Source: Climacium dendroides
Taxonomy: Eukaryota; Streptophyta; Bryopsida; Hypnales; Climaciaceae
Assembly: GCA_950106755.1 (NCBI GenBank)
Contig: OX467091.1
Coordinates: forward strand, 16,137,538-16,201,537
Length of the DNA: 64,000 nucleotides
Direction: 5' to 3'
Shown: piece after piece, positions 48,342 to 59,526 of the stretch
How positions within the stretch are numbered: the first letter of the stretch is position 1
Layout of the letters: each line of letters opens with the position of its first letter
Made by a program: the position numbers and the translations under genes
Notes under the pieces: model-generated
Database searches by the model: none
What the model was told of the DNA's origin: nothing
What the model saw: the letters and a program-made list of their open reading frames with translations, nothing else

Positions 48342-48849
48342 ATGGCGGGCTCCCAGCAGAAGGTCTTGGCTATGGCCGGCGTGTGCACATTGCTGGTGCT
48401 CACTTTCCTGGCGTCGGACGTGAACGCGGCGTGCAGCATCGCGCAGCTGAACCAGTGCACCGCCTCCGTCACCAAAGGGGCGCCCCCCACGGCCGCGTGC
48501 TGTGGGCAAGTGGCCGGCATCACCGACTTCAACTGCTTCTGCAACATCCTGTTGAGCCAGCGCAATGTGCCGCAGAACATGATCAACAACGCCGTGCACG
48601 TGCCCATGCAGTGCGGCGCTAAGGGAGCGAACCTCCGCAACAGACAGTGCGGAAGTAAGTGCAGTGCAGTGCAATCCCTCTTTGGCTTACGCTTTCTTTT
48701 CGAAGCACCAATGTCTGAGTTCCATGCCACTCCTTGAATTAATTCGCCGAGTCCAGCACTAACAGCTGATCTCAAGCTGGAAAGTTGGTTGATTTCATAT
48801 CTGAGAGTTTTGGGCTGTGGTTGGCTGTGCAGATGTCCATATTCCGTGA
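48342..48849 (+). CDS. Secreted non-specific lipid transfer protein, DIR1-like
   Basis: Two exons, 48342-48654 and 48833-48849, join in frame (donor GGAA|GTAAGT) to 109 aa ending CGNVHIP. Residues 1-29 are a signal peptide (VLAMAGVCTLLVLTFLASDVNA). The mature part has the eight-cysteine motif with spacing C-7-C-13-CC-10-C-1-C-23-C-11-C, which makes four disulphides around a hydrophobic cavity. The class resembles DIR1/type IV lipid transfer proteins, which bind lipids outside the cell and act in cuticle formation or systemic signalling. There is no GPI signal. It is the only intact gene in ~26 kb of repeats, and a decayed duplicate precedes it. Without splicing the frame would run to 48737 with an unrelated tail. 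Confidence 0.88.
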
Positions 48850-50147
48850 AGGAAGAGTCGCCATGCCGGCTGATTTCGTTGCATGCGAATGTGGATGGCA
48901 AGCTTGAGTGAGAGTGAAGGTAGTCTCATTAGAATCAGGGTTTCGGGTTCAGCTGTGGACATTGTGCACAAGCTCGCTCTTGTACTGAATGTACATGTAT
49001 GCGAAGCACATCTTTGAATTCCATCGGTTTTGTACTTCTGTCAGCTGCATACATTGGCATTTTGTCGGAATGATCGATGCATGCTTTCCTTATGATCATT
49101 TATATCAGTTGTGCTGAAATGAACAGAGCCTGTCACTTGCCCGACCAATTGTTTCCGAGTGTGTTGAAGAGATGAGTGCGATGTCATTCGAGTTGAAGCT
49201 CTTTCTTTTGTTGAATGAAAACTCTTCCAAGCCGTTCCACCATGACTTCAAACTCTTGCACTCTTGATGCCAGCACAGTCAATATTCAGTAGCATTCAGA
49301 GAGACTGCGTTCCAGTTCCTCTCTGGAGTCCTCGTCCATAGAATTCATCTGTCCACCATTAATGCAAGCTTCAGCACCGGGATAATGGCAGTACATTCAT
49401 GGTGTGTTTCATTTGTTTTCTAATTCTACATAACATCCAGTAGCAATCAGAGAGACTGCCTTCCCATGAAACGCAATGATGTGGAATATTTCACACCTAA
49501 TCACTAGTTACAAGCTGAGAACATTTGTCAAAACACAGTTGGGTGTGAGTCAGTTACAAGGTCAGGGTCGCACATTGGGGTTCATGCCAAATTAATTACT
49601 TTCAATTTAAATTGTAAATTTAATAACAATTTTAAAGAGAATGGCAATTAACTTTTTGAGAACAATAATCAGAATAGTTTGTTCACCCCTGCATTGAGTT
49701 GAAAAGCATTCATGTTTTGTGTTTTCAAGTGAGAAGAAAAACTCTATCTATAGACAGAAGGTGGTAGGAGATAGAACAACTCATGTGGTATATCTAAATT
49801 AGAAGAATTTGTACATTTTCAATTGCTCATAGTTAAAGTAGGAATTGTATTTGATTGGAATTGCAAATCTCATTTAGGCATATTTAGTATAATAATTTTT
49901 TTTGAAAAACTATAAATTGAAAAAAGTTGGTAATATAAAGTAAGTTTCATTTTAAAAAATCTTTAGAAGATGTTAATCCTCAAAGCTAATGTTTTAGACA
50001 AATTTTTGAAAACACAAAACATGAATGACTTTCAAGTCAATGTGACATAAATGTAAATGTTATTTTTCAAACGCATAGTGAGGTAGAGGTTATAGGTCAA
50101 CTTGTGCTTCAATTAAAATTTAAATCCAATTAATTTTTTTAAAAATC

Positions 50148-50205
50148 CCCACCCCACCCTAACCCAATCCCAAATCCAAACCCAATCCAAACCCTAACCC
50201 TATCT
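50148..50205 (-). repeat. Degenerate telomere-like C-rich tract
   Basis: A run of CCCTAACCC, CCCAATCC, CCAAACCC and CCCTAACCCTA units in the CCCTAAA orientation. It lies inside the repeat desert, about 330 bp from the element that starts at 50538. Confidence 0.65.
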
Positions 50206-50383
50206 CTGTAATTTGATATTCTACAATTGATATGGGATTTTGTACCCCTTGTCCAAATTTGTAGTATATATCTATATATATCTATATTCGTATTCATATT
50301 CATATTCCAGATCGATGACTTGATGATTGGTTTTAGTTTTTTTGTAAGAAGATCTATGGTCTAGGATTTTTGAAAATTGAAAA

Positions 50384-50400
50384 GGGGGGGGGGGGGGGGG
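50384..50400 (+). repeat. 17-nt guanine homopolymer
   Basis: An uninterrupted run of 17 G follows AAAA and precedes AGAGG. It could form a G-quadruplex and is unusual in this AT-rich setting. It may also be a site of assembly error. Confidence 0.95.
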
Positions 50401-50537
50401 AGAGGACAAGGTGTTTGCATCTTTTCACCAAATAGTGAAGTAAATGAGTAGATCAAGTATTAAGTTATTGATCTTAGTAAAATAATTTCCGTTTTCTTTA
50501 AAGTTTCTATTTAGTTTACAATTTTCATTGAAAGAAC

Positions 50538-51484
50538 TTATCCCCTAAAGGATTTTGACTATGTTTTCACCAAAATGCTCCAAGATTGTCATCTCTAGTA
50601 CAAGTACCAAATTTTAAAAAAAAAACATTTTTTAACACATCTAACTATAGGATCTTATAATAATTTGAGAAGATGTGAAAAAAATTCAGAAATTTTCACC
50701 ATGTAGATTGCAAGATATTAGCATTTGAAGTACCAAAAATCTTTTTTTTGTCCTTGTGAAAAATCAAGCAACTGCACTTTACAAGGTCAAATTATTATGA
50801 AAAAATGTTTAAAATGGTGGTTACTCTTTGTATTCATTTTTCAAGTCAAGTTGGATACATGCTTGAAAATTTTCAGACCATTTGGAATTATACAACATAT
50901 AGGAAAAAATAGAAAGTAGAAAGAAGTAGAGAATAATTCAAAATACTAAATTGTTAACAATTTATTTATAGAATTGAAAAATGCCAATTCCAATAGTTGT
51001 AATGTTGCAATAAACAATTTTCATCCTATGATTTTATTTTTTTCCAAAATATTGAAGATTGAGTTAAATAAAGAACTTTGAAGTTTATTTTAGAGTATAG
51101 ATTCCATAACTACCTGCAAACTACCCACAACTAAAGCTCCTCATAACTTTCATCTCATTAATCAAAATGAAATGATTCAAAGATTTTCATGTATAAATAA
51201 ATCTAGAGAACCAATTTTGAATTTTTATTTTTTTAAAAAGCAATTATTATAAAAGATTTTTTGTTGCCCGAACTGCTTGCCAAATGTTGAAAATTACATA
51301 TAACATACAATAACTTTTTCACCATGTAGTCAAAAGTTATGAAAATTGTTGGGCCTTAAAAGCTACTCCTCGAGAAAATGTTGTGTGAAAATTTCAGCAA
51401 AAAATAGTAAAAATTTCATTCATAATGAGCTGCCCAAAATTACTATGTTGCCAAAAAAAAGTTGTTTGATCCTTTAGGGGTTAA
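50538..51484. repeat. TTAA-bounded element containing R1 sequence
   Basis: The left end is TTAT then CCCCTAAAGGAT. The right end on the other strand is TTAA then CCCCTAAAGGATCAAAC. The 12-bp core CCCCTAAAGGAT is identical at both ends. The interior carries family R1 in its right half and the 'ctataggatctt' block in its left half. No transposase frame. It shows that R1 and R2 segments belong to elements with the same end type. Confidence 0.65.
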
Positions 51485-51982
51485 TTTGCCATGAACCCCA
51501 ATGTATAGTTGCAACCTTGTAACTAATTCATGCACTCAATAAAGTGTCCTTGTAACTACGGATTGGGTGTAGATTATTTTACGTCATTCCATCCATAGGA
51601 AGGCAATCTCTATCACTACTACTAAATATTATAAGTTGATAGAGAATAAGTTAAATATATAATATTGCCCGCTTTGGAAGTCTTGAACTTGAATTGCTTC
51701 ATACACTTCTTTCCTTGAGTGAAAGTAAACTATTTTATAATTAGATCCATATATAGAGCTATATAGAGTTCTCACCTTCAATTCCTGAACCAAATTGAGG
51801 GAGATATAATACTCTAACCCGCTTAACCCTGAAAGTATAAGATGACCCTATATTCATGAAAAGAACTTGAAAAATTCATTGCTATATATGCTCTATTTTT
51901 CAGTGCATTTTGGTACATTTTTGTAGAATTTATACCTCAATGGCTTATATTGAGTGCTTGGGAGATTGTGTCATATTATAGG

Positions 51983-52770
51983 TTAATTCCTAAAGTCTCA
52001 AGGCCTTTTGTCCATCAAAAACCACTCAAAACTGCCATTTCTATAGCAAAGAGTAAAAGTTTTACAAAAATGGTTTCTTTGCATATTTAACCATAGGATT
52101 TTGTACTAGACTGTACAAGAATGTGTGGCAGAAGTTTCACAAACTTTGACCACATAGATTGCAAAATGTGTTTAAAGTGAAGGAAACAAATTTTTTTGCA
52201 CCTTGCTCAACTACATTATTTGGCTTTAAACCTTCAAAATTTATAATTTTTTTTCCATTGATTTTGAATTTATAATTTTATATGATAAATAATTAAGTTG
52301 AAATTCTAGAATTTTTTTTAAAAAAACTTAATTTTCATTCATTAAAAATTTATTAAATAGAAGTAGGTTCAAAATAGAAGGAAAATCTAAATTGTTAATA
52401 GCTCTAAGATGGAATTCAAATACATTAATCTCAATGGTGAGATTGTTCTAACAAGCAATCTTGACCTTGTGAAACTTTTCTTTTGAAAAAATTGTGAAAA
52501 TTGAGGTCAGAAATGAATTCTACAAGTTATTTTTTCAAGAAGATGCTCTAATTGCCCGAAAAACAAGATTGTCCATAACTTTCTCACAACAAATCCAAAT
52601 GGAATGAATTGAAGCTTGACATGTATATAAAAATATAATATATACTAAAAAAAATTAAAACTTTTTTACTTTATGTTTTTTTTAAGGTTCTAATCTACTT
52701 GTTGAATTAAAAAATGGACTTTTTGTTCCATAATTTTTGCTCCTACACATTGATTGAAATATTTTTGGAA
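51983..52770 (+). repeat. Copy of the 31168 element, right end lost
   Basis: Starts TTAATTCCTAAAGTCTCAAGGCC and continues with 'aaaaccactcaaaactgcca', 'aaccataggattttgt', 'attgcccgaaaaacaag' and 'tttttgctcct', matching 31168-31610. The expected right terminus is missing. Instead the simple repeat at 52755 begins there. Confidence 0.65.
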
Positions 52771-52848
52771 ATTGAAGTATTTTTGGAAATTTAAATATTT
52801 TTGGAAATGGAAATGGAAATATTTTGGAAATGGAAATATTTTTTGGAT
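52755..52848. repeat. Tandem AAATATTTTTGG repeat
   Basis: About six units of an 18-bp-like motif, GAAATATTTTTGGAAAT with GGAAAT insertions. Low-complexity expansion at the truncated end of the preceding element. Confidence 0.8.
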
Positions 52849-52962
52849 GTAATCACCAGATTGTGGATGAAAATAGAAATATAGATATGTGATATGGACT
52901 TATGTGATATTTTCTATTCAATATGTGGATGAATGTTGAAATTTGGAGTACCACTATAACAT

Positions 52963-53543
52963 TTAACCCCTAATAAAAGGACAATTGTCCATTGAACAAA
53001 CAATTGAAAATCCAAGTAGGTTCTTATGAAGTCAATTTTGGTTGGATGTTCACGAAATTGACACACAAGGTATAAACATGTACCCCTCAGTGGAAATTTA
53101 ATTTTTTTTGCAATTGGGTGCTTGGATCAAAAGTTATGTTATCCTAAACTTTTTTGGCAGCTTGGATAGCCTCAAAAAACTTTTGCAAAATTCCTCCTTC
53201 ACTTCTTAAATTTGGCAGGTATATAACTTACATGATTTAAAAAGCAAATGTCAAAAAAATAACCTTGTGTAGTATAAAAATGTCACTTTAGGAGGAGTTA
53301 AAGGCTATTGGCCTTGCTGGGTAAGGTTGGAAAAAAAAATTCTTCTAACTTCAAATCTTTCATATCTTTCAATCTGTGTGATCAAAGTTTCTGAAATTTT
53401 TTCCACACATTCCCATAGTACTCTAGTGCAAATTTGTACAGTTGAATTTTGAAGAAAAAAAAAGAATTTTTTTCTCACTACATTAAAAAGTGACAATTTT
53501 TTACAATTTCTGCTTGAAATATGCCTCTGGTCTTTAGGGTTAA
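52963..53543. repeat. Candidate TTAA-bounded element
   Basis: Left end TTAA then CCCCTAATAAAAGGAC. Right end on the other strand TTAA then CCCTAAAGACC. The ends match less well than in the other copies. The sequence just inside the left end (GGACAATTGTCCATTGAAC) resembles the tandem units at 3088-3170. Confidence 0.45.
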
Positions 53544-55217
53544 CATTGCTACTTTGGCACTTCATGAAAAATGAAAAAAACACCCTTGCTCTTGCATTTG
53601 ATTAATGATGAATGAGGTTAATAGTCATTGCATCATTGGAACTTCACATCTATGAGTGTTTCTCTTTAGTCTAGCAATATTTGTTTTCAATTTGGAAATT
53701 GCTAATGCTACAATTGTTGCAACCTGTGCATGTTCCAACCTTAAGTTTATAGGCTTGACAACTTGTTACAAGTGTGGCACATGAATATACAAAGAAGAAA
53801 TTGGGTTTTAATTTTTAATTTGTAAAATTTCTTTTGAAAAGTTTTCGTGACATTTTGCATATTACAGATTTGTTTTTAGGTGGTGGTCAATCCATGAGGT
53901 TGGAATATACTTGAGAGAGTTTATGAGACTATGATCCAATGGCTTGGCTTTTCTATAAGAAATTGGTTCTATAAATGACTTTGAAAAATGACTAAGTCAC
54001 AACTTCCAATAGTCATATAGGACAAATACAACTAGATTATGAGTCAAGGCTTTGAAGTCATAGTGGACAAGTCATTTTTAAATGACTTTTGTTTTTATTA
54101 TCACCATCCTTTTTTTCCTTGAAAGGACGATGGATGAGAAAGTCTTAGGTGGAAAGTACTTTTACCTTACATACGATGTGGACATCCAAGTGGCCAGTCA
54201 TTTACAAGTCATTTTCAAATTACAATAGATCCATGTTACATGGGATGTGGATGGCTACGTAGGATGTCATTTTTGAGTCATGTTGAAGTCATGATAGAGT
54301 TGTGGCAAGTGTGGTTGTCTAACATGTGTGTAGTCATTTATTAGTCACTAGATAGTCACGGTGGCCTTGCTGGAAATGTAACATACACAATGACATCACA
54401 AGACATTTCTCAATCATTTTCCAATGACAACATTGAGTGCAGAAATGAGTATAGAGCCCATTCATTGTGTTTGGAAGTCATTCTGGAGTTGTTGTGCAAT
54501 ACAATTTTAGTTTTGGTTTAGTTATTTAAATTCCTTAAAGCTACAAATTATATTGGTAGAAGTGGTCTTTATTTTGAATGAAACAATAAAAGTTAGTGTA
54601 GTTTAGTATTAGTTAAGGTCACTTATTCTACATCCTCCTTTTTGTAAATACTTTTTTAATAAAGGTATTGTTTAAAGATTGAAGGAACCATTAACCTTGG
54701 ATAGATGTTGAGGATCAAAAAAATCTCTTTTGCCTGGTCAAACATGATTTTTGCATATTGAAAAATGGAAAATATCATTGGATTTTTAATAGCAACTTTA
54801 TAAATGCTTTGACTGTGCCATTGAGTAAATATTTCAAGTCATATTAGTTGTTGTTTTATTTTATCCATGGTAGTTTGTCAAAAAATAATACACATATATA
54901 TAGTATTTCAATACCTTTAGCTATTTTTTCTAAAAATATAATTTTAACATTGTTTTTTCTTTTAAGAAAAACTTATAAAGTGAGCTTTGTCAAGGATAGT
55001 TTCCCTTCTACTTGGAATCTTAGAAAAATTCTTTTAAATGAATATCTTTTTTAAAGAAGTTTGTATTCTACTTGAAAGTCTTGAAGAAATCCTACTAATG
55101 AACATTTTCTTGAAATTTAGAGGTAAAGATCTATAACCATGATTCTAAATGTATAGTGACATGAAAGCTTTCTTTATATGGAGTACTTGAATGTTCTGCA
55201 CCATTGCGTATTTATAT

Positions 55218-55408
55218 TCTAAAATTTTCAGATTTTTTAAGCATGTTTTGTATTCAAAGTGAATTTTCTTCGCATTTTCTTCACAAATTCATCTTAATTT
55301 AGACATATATCTTTTCTTAAATTTTCAAATTTTTTAAGTATGTTTTATATTCATAGAATTTTCTTCACTTTGTCTTCACGGATTCATGTTAATTTAGACA
55401 TACACTAA
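55218..55408 (+). repeat. Two-unit ~97-bp tandem repeat
   Basis: Units at about 55218-55309 and 55315-55408 share 'aaattttcaaattttttaag.atgtttt.tattca' and TTAATTTAGACATA. No coding potential. Confidence 0.75.
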
Positions 55409-56030
55409 ACAAAATTCACTTCAATAGAAAAAAAATGGAAGATATAGAATGGAAGATCATGAGGTTTGACTACATGGTTATGGCTTCTGTCCTTTAGGGA
55501 TTAATATCATCTAAATTCCATGTATCTCAAAGAATATAGAGAAGTTGATGGCAACTAACTCAATCCTTTCACTATTTCCAAATTGAAACATCCAAATTCT
55601 TGATAGGAAGCAAAGGCCAAGCAAACAATGCAAAGACATCAAGTCATTGGTGCTATTACAAAAAAATAAGGCAATCAAATCCTAAGAGCATAATAGTGTT
55701 CTAACATGAAGAGAAATCTTTTAGTTCAATCATTGATAGTATACCCCATACAAGGGTGCATGTATAGTACAAGCTCCACAAACAACATGACTTATCAAAT
55801 GCAACTTCTTGTAAAAAAGAGCAAATGATAAATGTCAATCTATTGCACTTAGCATGTGAAGTGATACTCATAAACAAATCACAATTTACTAATGTCTTGT
55901 AGGATAATTGCACAACATACAAAATTAGACAAGGGAACTACAAATGGGATAATTTAGTCCATGTACATATCAAATGATCATCCAAGGTTCCCAAAATTCA
56001 CTCCACAACTAATTGAGATTCCTAAACTAT

Positions 56031-58595
56031 TCACCAATAATCATTACAAGAACAAAAGCCGTCACGAAAGTGATGAAAGCGATTTGCATCCCTTACTACA
56101 ATCTCTCTTCTAGACACTTTTGAGATCAATTTGGTTGCTGTATGACAATCTGAACACACCCGAAGATTCTGGTAAACATGAACAGCTTTACTACTTGGGA
56201 TGTGAATAAGTCCATATGCAATAGCCAACTTCTCACTATGAGAGCAAAGTGAAAACTCCTTATCCTTCTCATCAACATCGTGCAACACAAGCCGGGTATC
56301 TGGAAGGTAGCCTTCAGCCTTGATTTTCTCCGTCAATCTACTCAGCTCCGCATATATCTCCTTTGCTTCGGGGTGAAATCTATCCCCTGCAACAAAGGCA
56401 TGAGTCTTGCTATCAACTTCGATCCAGCTACGACCCGGCTCCTTGCGTACACCCCTCTCCAGCATCGCAGCCCGCACCAATGATACCTCCTCCCACTTCT
56501 CAGCTGCAGCATAGATGTTGGAGAGGACCACATACGTAGAAGCATCCCTGGGTACCAACTTGAAACGCTCTTTAGCCGCAAGTTCACCCAACTCCACATC
56601 ACCATATGATCTGCAAGCACCCAGCAAGGCTCCCCAAATTGCTTCATCTGATTCAACTGGCATATTATCAATCAACACCTTGGCTTCTTCCAGGTGCCCA
56701 GCCCGCCCAAGAATATCCACCACGCAGGTCCAATGGACCAAACTGGCATCGATGCCATAATCTTGCGACATAGCCAGGAAGAGTCGACGCCCTTCATCAA
56801 CAAGGCCTGCATGACTACAGGCAGTTAACAATGCCACAAAGGAGTACCCATCAGGCTTCACACCAGCTGCTGTCATATTTCTGAAGACTTCTATAGCATC
56901 AAACCCACATCCATGTTGCGCAAGTCCACCAATCATCACGTTCCAAGTAATCACGTCCCGTTCCTCCATTTTGTCAAAAGTCAGTCGCGCATCATCGATA
57001 CTGCCACACTTTGCATACATGTGCGCAAGCGCGTTGCCCACAAGCACATCCACCTCAAGTCCGTCTTCACGGGCCTTGCAATGAACCTCTCTGACCCACT
57101 CCAAAGCCCCTGCGCTTGCACATGCATTCAGGATACTTGCATACGTAAATGCGTCCGGTTTGAGACCTTCCTGTTTCATTTGGAGAAGAAGCTGATATGC
57201 TTCAGACCCACAGCCATGTTGCGCAAGTCCACCAATCATCACAGTCCAGATGACGACATCCCGTGCCTGCATTCTGTCAAAAACTAGTTGAGCATCATCG
57301 ATACTGCCACACTTTGCATACATGTGCACAAGCGCGGTGCCCACACGCACATCCAACTCAAATCCGGCTTCACGGGCATGGCGATGAACCTCTCTGACCC
57401 ACTCCAAAGCCCCTGCGCTTGCACATGCATTCAGGATACTTGCATACGTAAATGCGTCTGGTTTGAGACCTTTCCGTTTCATTTGGAGAAAAAGTTCAAA
57501 TGCTTCAGACCCAAGTCCATGTTGCGCAAGTCCACCAATCATCGCGTTCCAAGTAATCAAGTCCCGTTTCACCATTTTGTCAAACGCCAGTCGCGCATCA
57601 TCGATACTGCCACACTTTGCATACATGTGCACAAGCGCGGTGCCCACACGCACATCCAACTCAAATCCCGCATCATGGGCATGCCTGTGAACCTGCTTCA
57701 CCCACTCCAAAGCCCCTGCGCTTGCACATGCATTCAGGATGCTCAGATACGTGATTGCGTCTGGTTTGAAGCCTCCTCGTTTCATTTGGAGAAAAAGTCG
57801 ATATGCTTCCTCACCATCACCACTTCCGGCATATGCTCCAATCATGACATTCCAGGTGATCACATTGCGACTCGCCAACTTATCAAAAGTGTTCCTTGCC
57901 TCCTTTATGTTCCCACACTTCGCATACATTTTGAGGAGAGAAGTTCCCACACGAACATCTGATTCAAACCCATCCTCTCGGATAAACGCATGGACTTCCT
58001 CGCCCCACTTCAAAGCTGATGGGCTCGCACAGGCCTTCAAGATGCTCATGTAAGTCACTGCATTAGGTTGCATACCTTCCTTTCGCATGCGATGGAAAAC
58101 TTCCATGGCATCTTTCCCACAATCGCGCTGAGCATAACCTCCAACCATGGCGTTCCAACTAATAATGTCCTTCCTCGCAAGTTCATCAAACACTCTGCAT
58201 GCATCCTCCACTCTTCCGCATCTGATGTATCCACTCAATAGGTTGGTGGCAACATATATATTCTGCTGCATGCCACTCTCAATGGTGCACTCATGAACCT
58301 GCTTTACTGCCGGAAGGTCTTCCTGCTTCAAGCACCGCTTCAGAATTCCAACATAGGTGTACGAGTCTACTGCAATGCCCTGTTGTAGTTGGTTCTTCAA
58401 CAGAGCAATTGCTTCACTCGTGGTATTGGCGCTTTGCATGCGCGTACTCCCACCACTAACTCGAACAGCTTGCTTTGACGCTTTTGCACTAGCGGGCAAA
58501 GGGCTTCTCCTTCCAAAATCGCCCTTCGGTAAGCTGAACCATCCATACACTCTACATAAGAAAACACTTTGTACTCGTACTGTGAATAATCTCAC
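56031..58595 (-). CDS. PPR protein of the PLS-E-DYW class, organellar RNA-editing factor
   Basis: A single uninterrupted frame of 854 codons, typical of intronless PPR genes. Residues 1-60 are basic, Ser-rich and acid-poor (MRLFTVRVQSVFLCRVYGWF), consistent with mitochondrial or plastid import. Met53 is a later alternative start. Residues ~75-600 are PPR repeats in P-L-S triads of 101 residues. ~600-755 hold the E/E+ motifs and PG box (KEPGRSWIEVDSKTHAF). ~760-854 form the DYW cytidine-deaminase domain with HSEK (His786, Glu788), CSDCH (Cys814, Cys817), CSC (848-850) and the terminal DYW. Such proteins bind a specific organellar transcript and convert C to U. Three consecutive triads are nearly identical, which points to recent internal duplication. 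All catalytic residues I know are present, so it looks functional. Confidence 0.95.
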   Translation of the reverse strand: MRLFTVRVQSVFLCRVYGWFSLPKGDFGRRSPLPASAKASKQAVRVSGGSTRMQSANTTSEAIALLKNQLQQGIAVDSYTYVGILKRCLKQEDLPAVKQVHECTIESGMQQNIYVATNLLSGYIRCGRVEDACRVFDELARKDIISWNAMVGGYAQRDCGKDAMEVFHRMRKEGMQPNAVTYMSILKACASPSALKWGEEVHAFIREDGFESDVRVGTSLLKMYAKCGNIKEARNTFDKLASRNVITWNVMIGAYAGSGDGEEAYRLFLQMKRGGFKPDAITYLSILNACASAGALEWVKQVHRHAHDAGFELDVRVGTALVHMYAKCGSIDDARLAFDKMVKRDLITWNAMIGGLAQHGLGSEAFELFLQMKRKGLKPDAFTYASILNACASAGALEWVREVHRHAREAGFELDVRVGTALVHMYAKCGSIDDAQLVFDRMQARDVVIWTVMIGGLAQHGCGSEAYQLLLQMKQEGLKPDAFTYASILNACASAGALEWVREVHCKAREDGLEVDVLVGNALAHMYAKCGSIDDARLTFDKMEERDVITWNVMIGGLAQHGCGFDAIEVFRNMTAAGVKPDGYSFVALLTACSHAGLVDEGRRLFLAMSQDYGIDASLVHWTCVVDILGRAGHLEEAKVLIDNMPVESDEAIWGALLGACRSYGDVELGELAAKERFKLVPRDASTYVVLSNIYAAAEKWEEVSLVRAAMLERGVRKEPGRSWIEVDSKTHAFVAGDRFHPEAKEIYAELSRLTEKIKAEGYLPDTRLVLHDVDEKDKEFSLCSHSEKLAIAYGLIHIPSSKAVHVYQNLRVCSDCHTATKLISKVSRREIVVRDANRFHHFRDGFCSCNDYW

Positions 58596-58740
58596 TCAAT
58601 CAATATAAAAACACTTGGATGCATCTATGCAGTCTTTAGGCCTCTCACATGCACAACACTTTATGGAACACCTAATTAAAAGCAATGGGTTTGACATCCA
58701 CCTTCAATGTGTAAGCGTCATCTATAGCAAGTCAATTTCA

Positions 58741-59526
58741 TCAATTTCTTGTCACAGAGGGAGACAACTCATGCTCATGCCAATACCTATTTGGTTGTAC
58801 AATCTCCTGAGAATCATTGGTATGATAACCACCACCAGAAGGTAATTCCCTTAAAGTCAACAATTTGAGTATCGCCTTCACCCATGGTGGGGTTGACCAA
58901 CCATCTACCCAAAGCGGTTTCATTGTCACCTTGTGTTTAAAGTCCGGTGATTTGGGATTCATCTATACGCACAACAACCCTCAATCCAATATGAAAAAAC
59001 AATCGAGGAACATAAGTCCTTAAGCATTGGAGTGATCTAATTAGCTTCAATTCAATTCAAAACCCACTCGGAATGTAATATGATTCTTGTTTACCAAAGC
59101 GCCCAAGACCTTGTACAAGCAATAAATAAACTTCTCGATGTCTTTTCACAAAGTTTAGACATCAACGAACCAATAGCCTCACATATTTTCCTAGGGTACC
59201 TTCACATACCTTGTAAAATCTGTTGTCCCACCACTGCAAAGGATCCGCAAAATACTCCTCCCAGTCTTGATCAATTGTCTTCACTTTGCCTGGTTCAACT
59301 GTTGAAATACTTCAGATATATCATTCACATTCTTTCTGAGAGACAAAAAGCACCCACTTCTGCACATGAGAGCGGCCACCTTAGACATACCTGAAGCATC
59401 GGGTTCTCTCCAAACTGATGAAGATGAACACCTAATTGATCCGCTGCTCCTTCCTCCATGGGAGGCGGAGAATAAACATGGGTGTACACGCCATGGAGAC
59501 TTCATGGGTGTGATCACACAGGCATC
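58741..59526 (-). CDS. OSB: 3' exons of an OSB-type organellar ssDNA-binding protein (5' part unresolved)
   Basis: Three minus-strand exons join in frame: 59391-59526, 59210-59298 and 58741-58962. They encode 148 residues. The last two hold the PDF motif that defines plant organellar single-stranded-DNA-binding proteins: VKTIDQDWEEYFADPLQWW, DNRFYK, NPKSPDFKHK, then LWVDGWSTPPWVKAIL. OSB proteins bind single-stranded DNA in mitochondria or plastids and restrain ectopic recombination of the organelle genome. The SSB-like OB fold should be encoded upstream (higher coordinates). A candidate fragment is 60090-60163, reading GSRLILIGYF after a good acceptor, but I could not assemble it. The gene lies ~150 bp upstream of the PPR start on the same strand. 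Confidence 0.72.

Larger units (their letters stand above)
48850..56030. other. AT-rich repeat desert without intact genes
   Basis: The first ~300 bp should hold the lipid-transfer-protein 3' UTR. The rest is AT-rich with no supportable coding region. It includes a telomere-like tract (50148), a poly-G run (50384), TTAA-bounded elements (50538-51484, 51983, 52963-53543), simple tandem repeats (52755, 55218), and a degenerate stretch rich in 'agtcatttt' around 53.95-54.45 kb. Open frames at 53305 and 54848 show no motif. Confidence 0.6.

Noticed and set aside
53305..53583. 92-codon minus-strand frame
   Set aside because: It is Phe/Lys-rich from AT-rich DNA and overlaps the end of a candidate transposable element.
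56913..57962. Two plus-strand frames of 124 and 224 codons inside the PPR gene
   Set aside because: They are antisense shadows of the repeated triads. Their internal repetition mirrors the PPR units and they carry no domain of their own.
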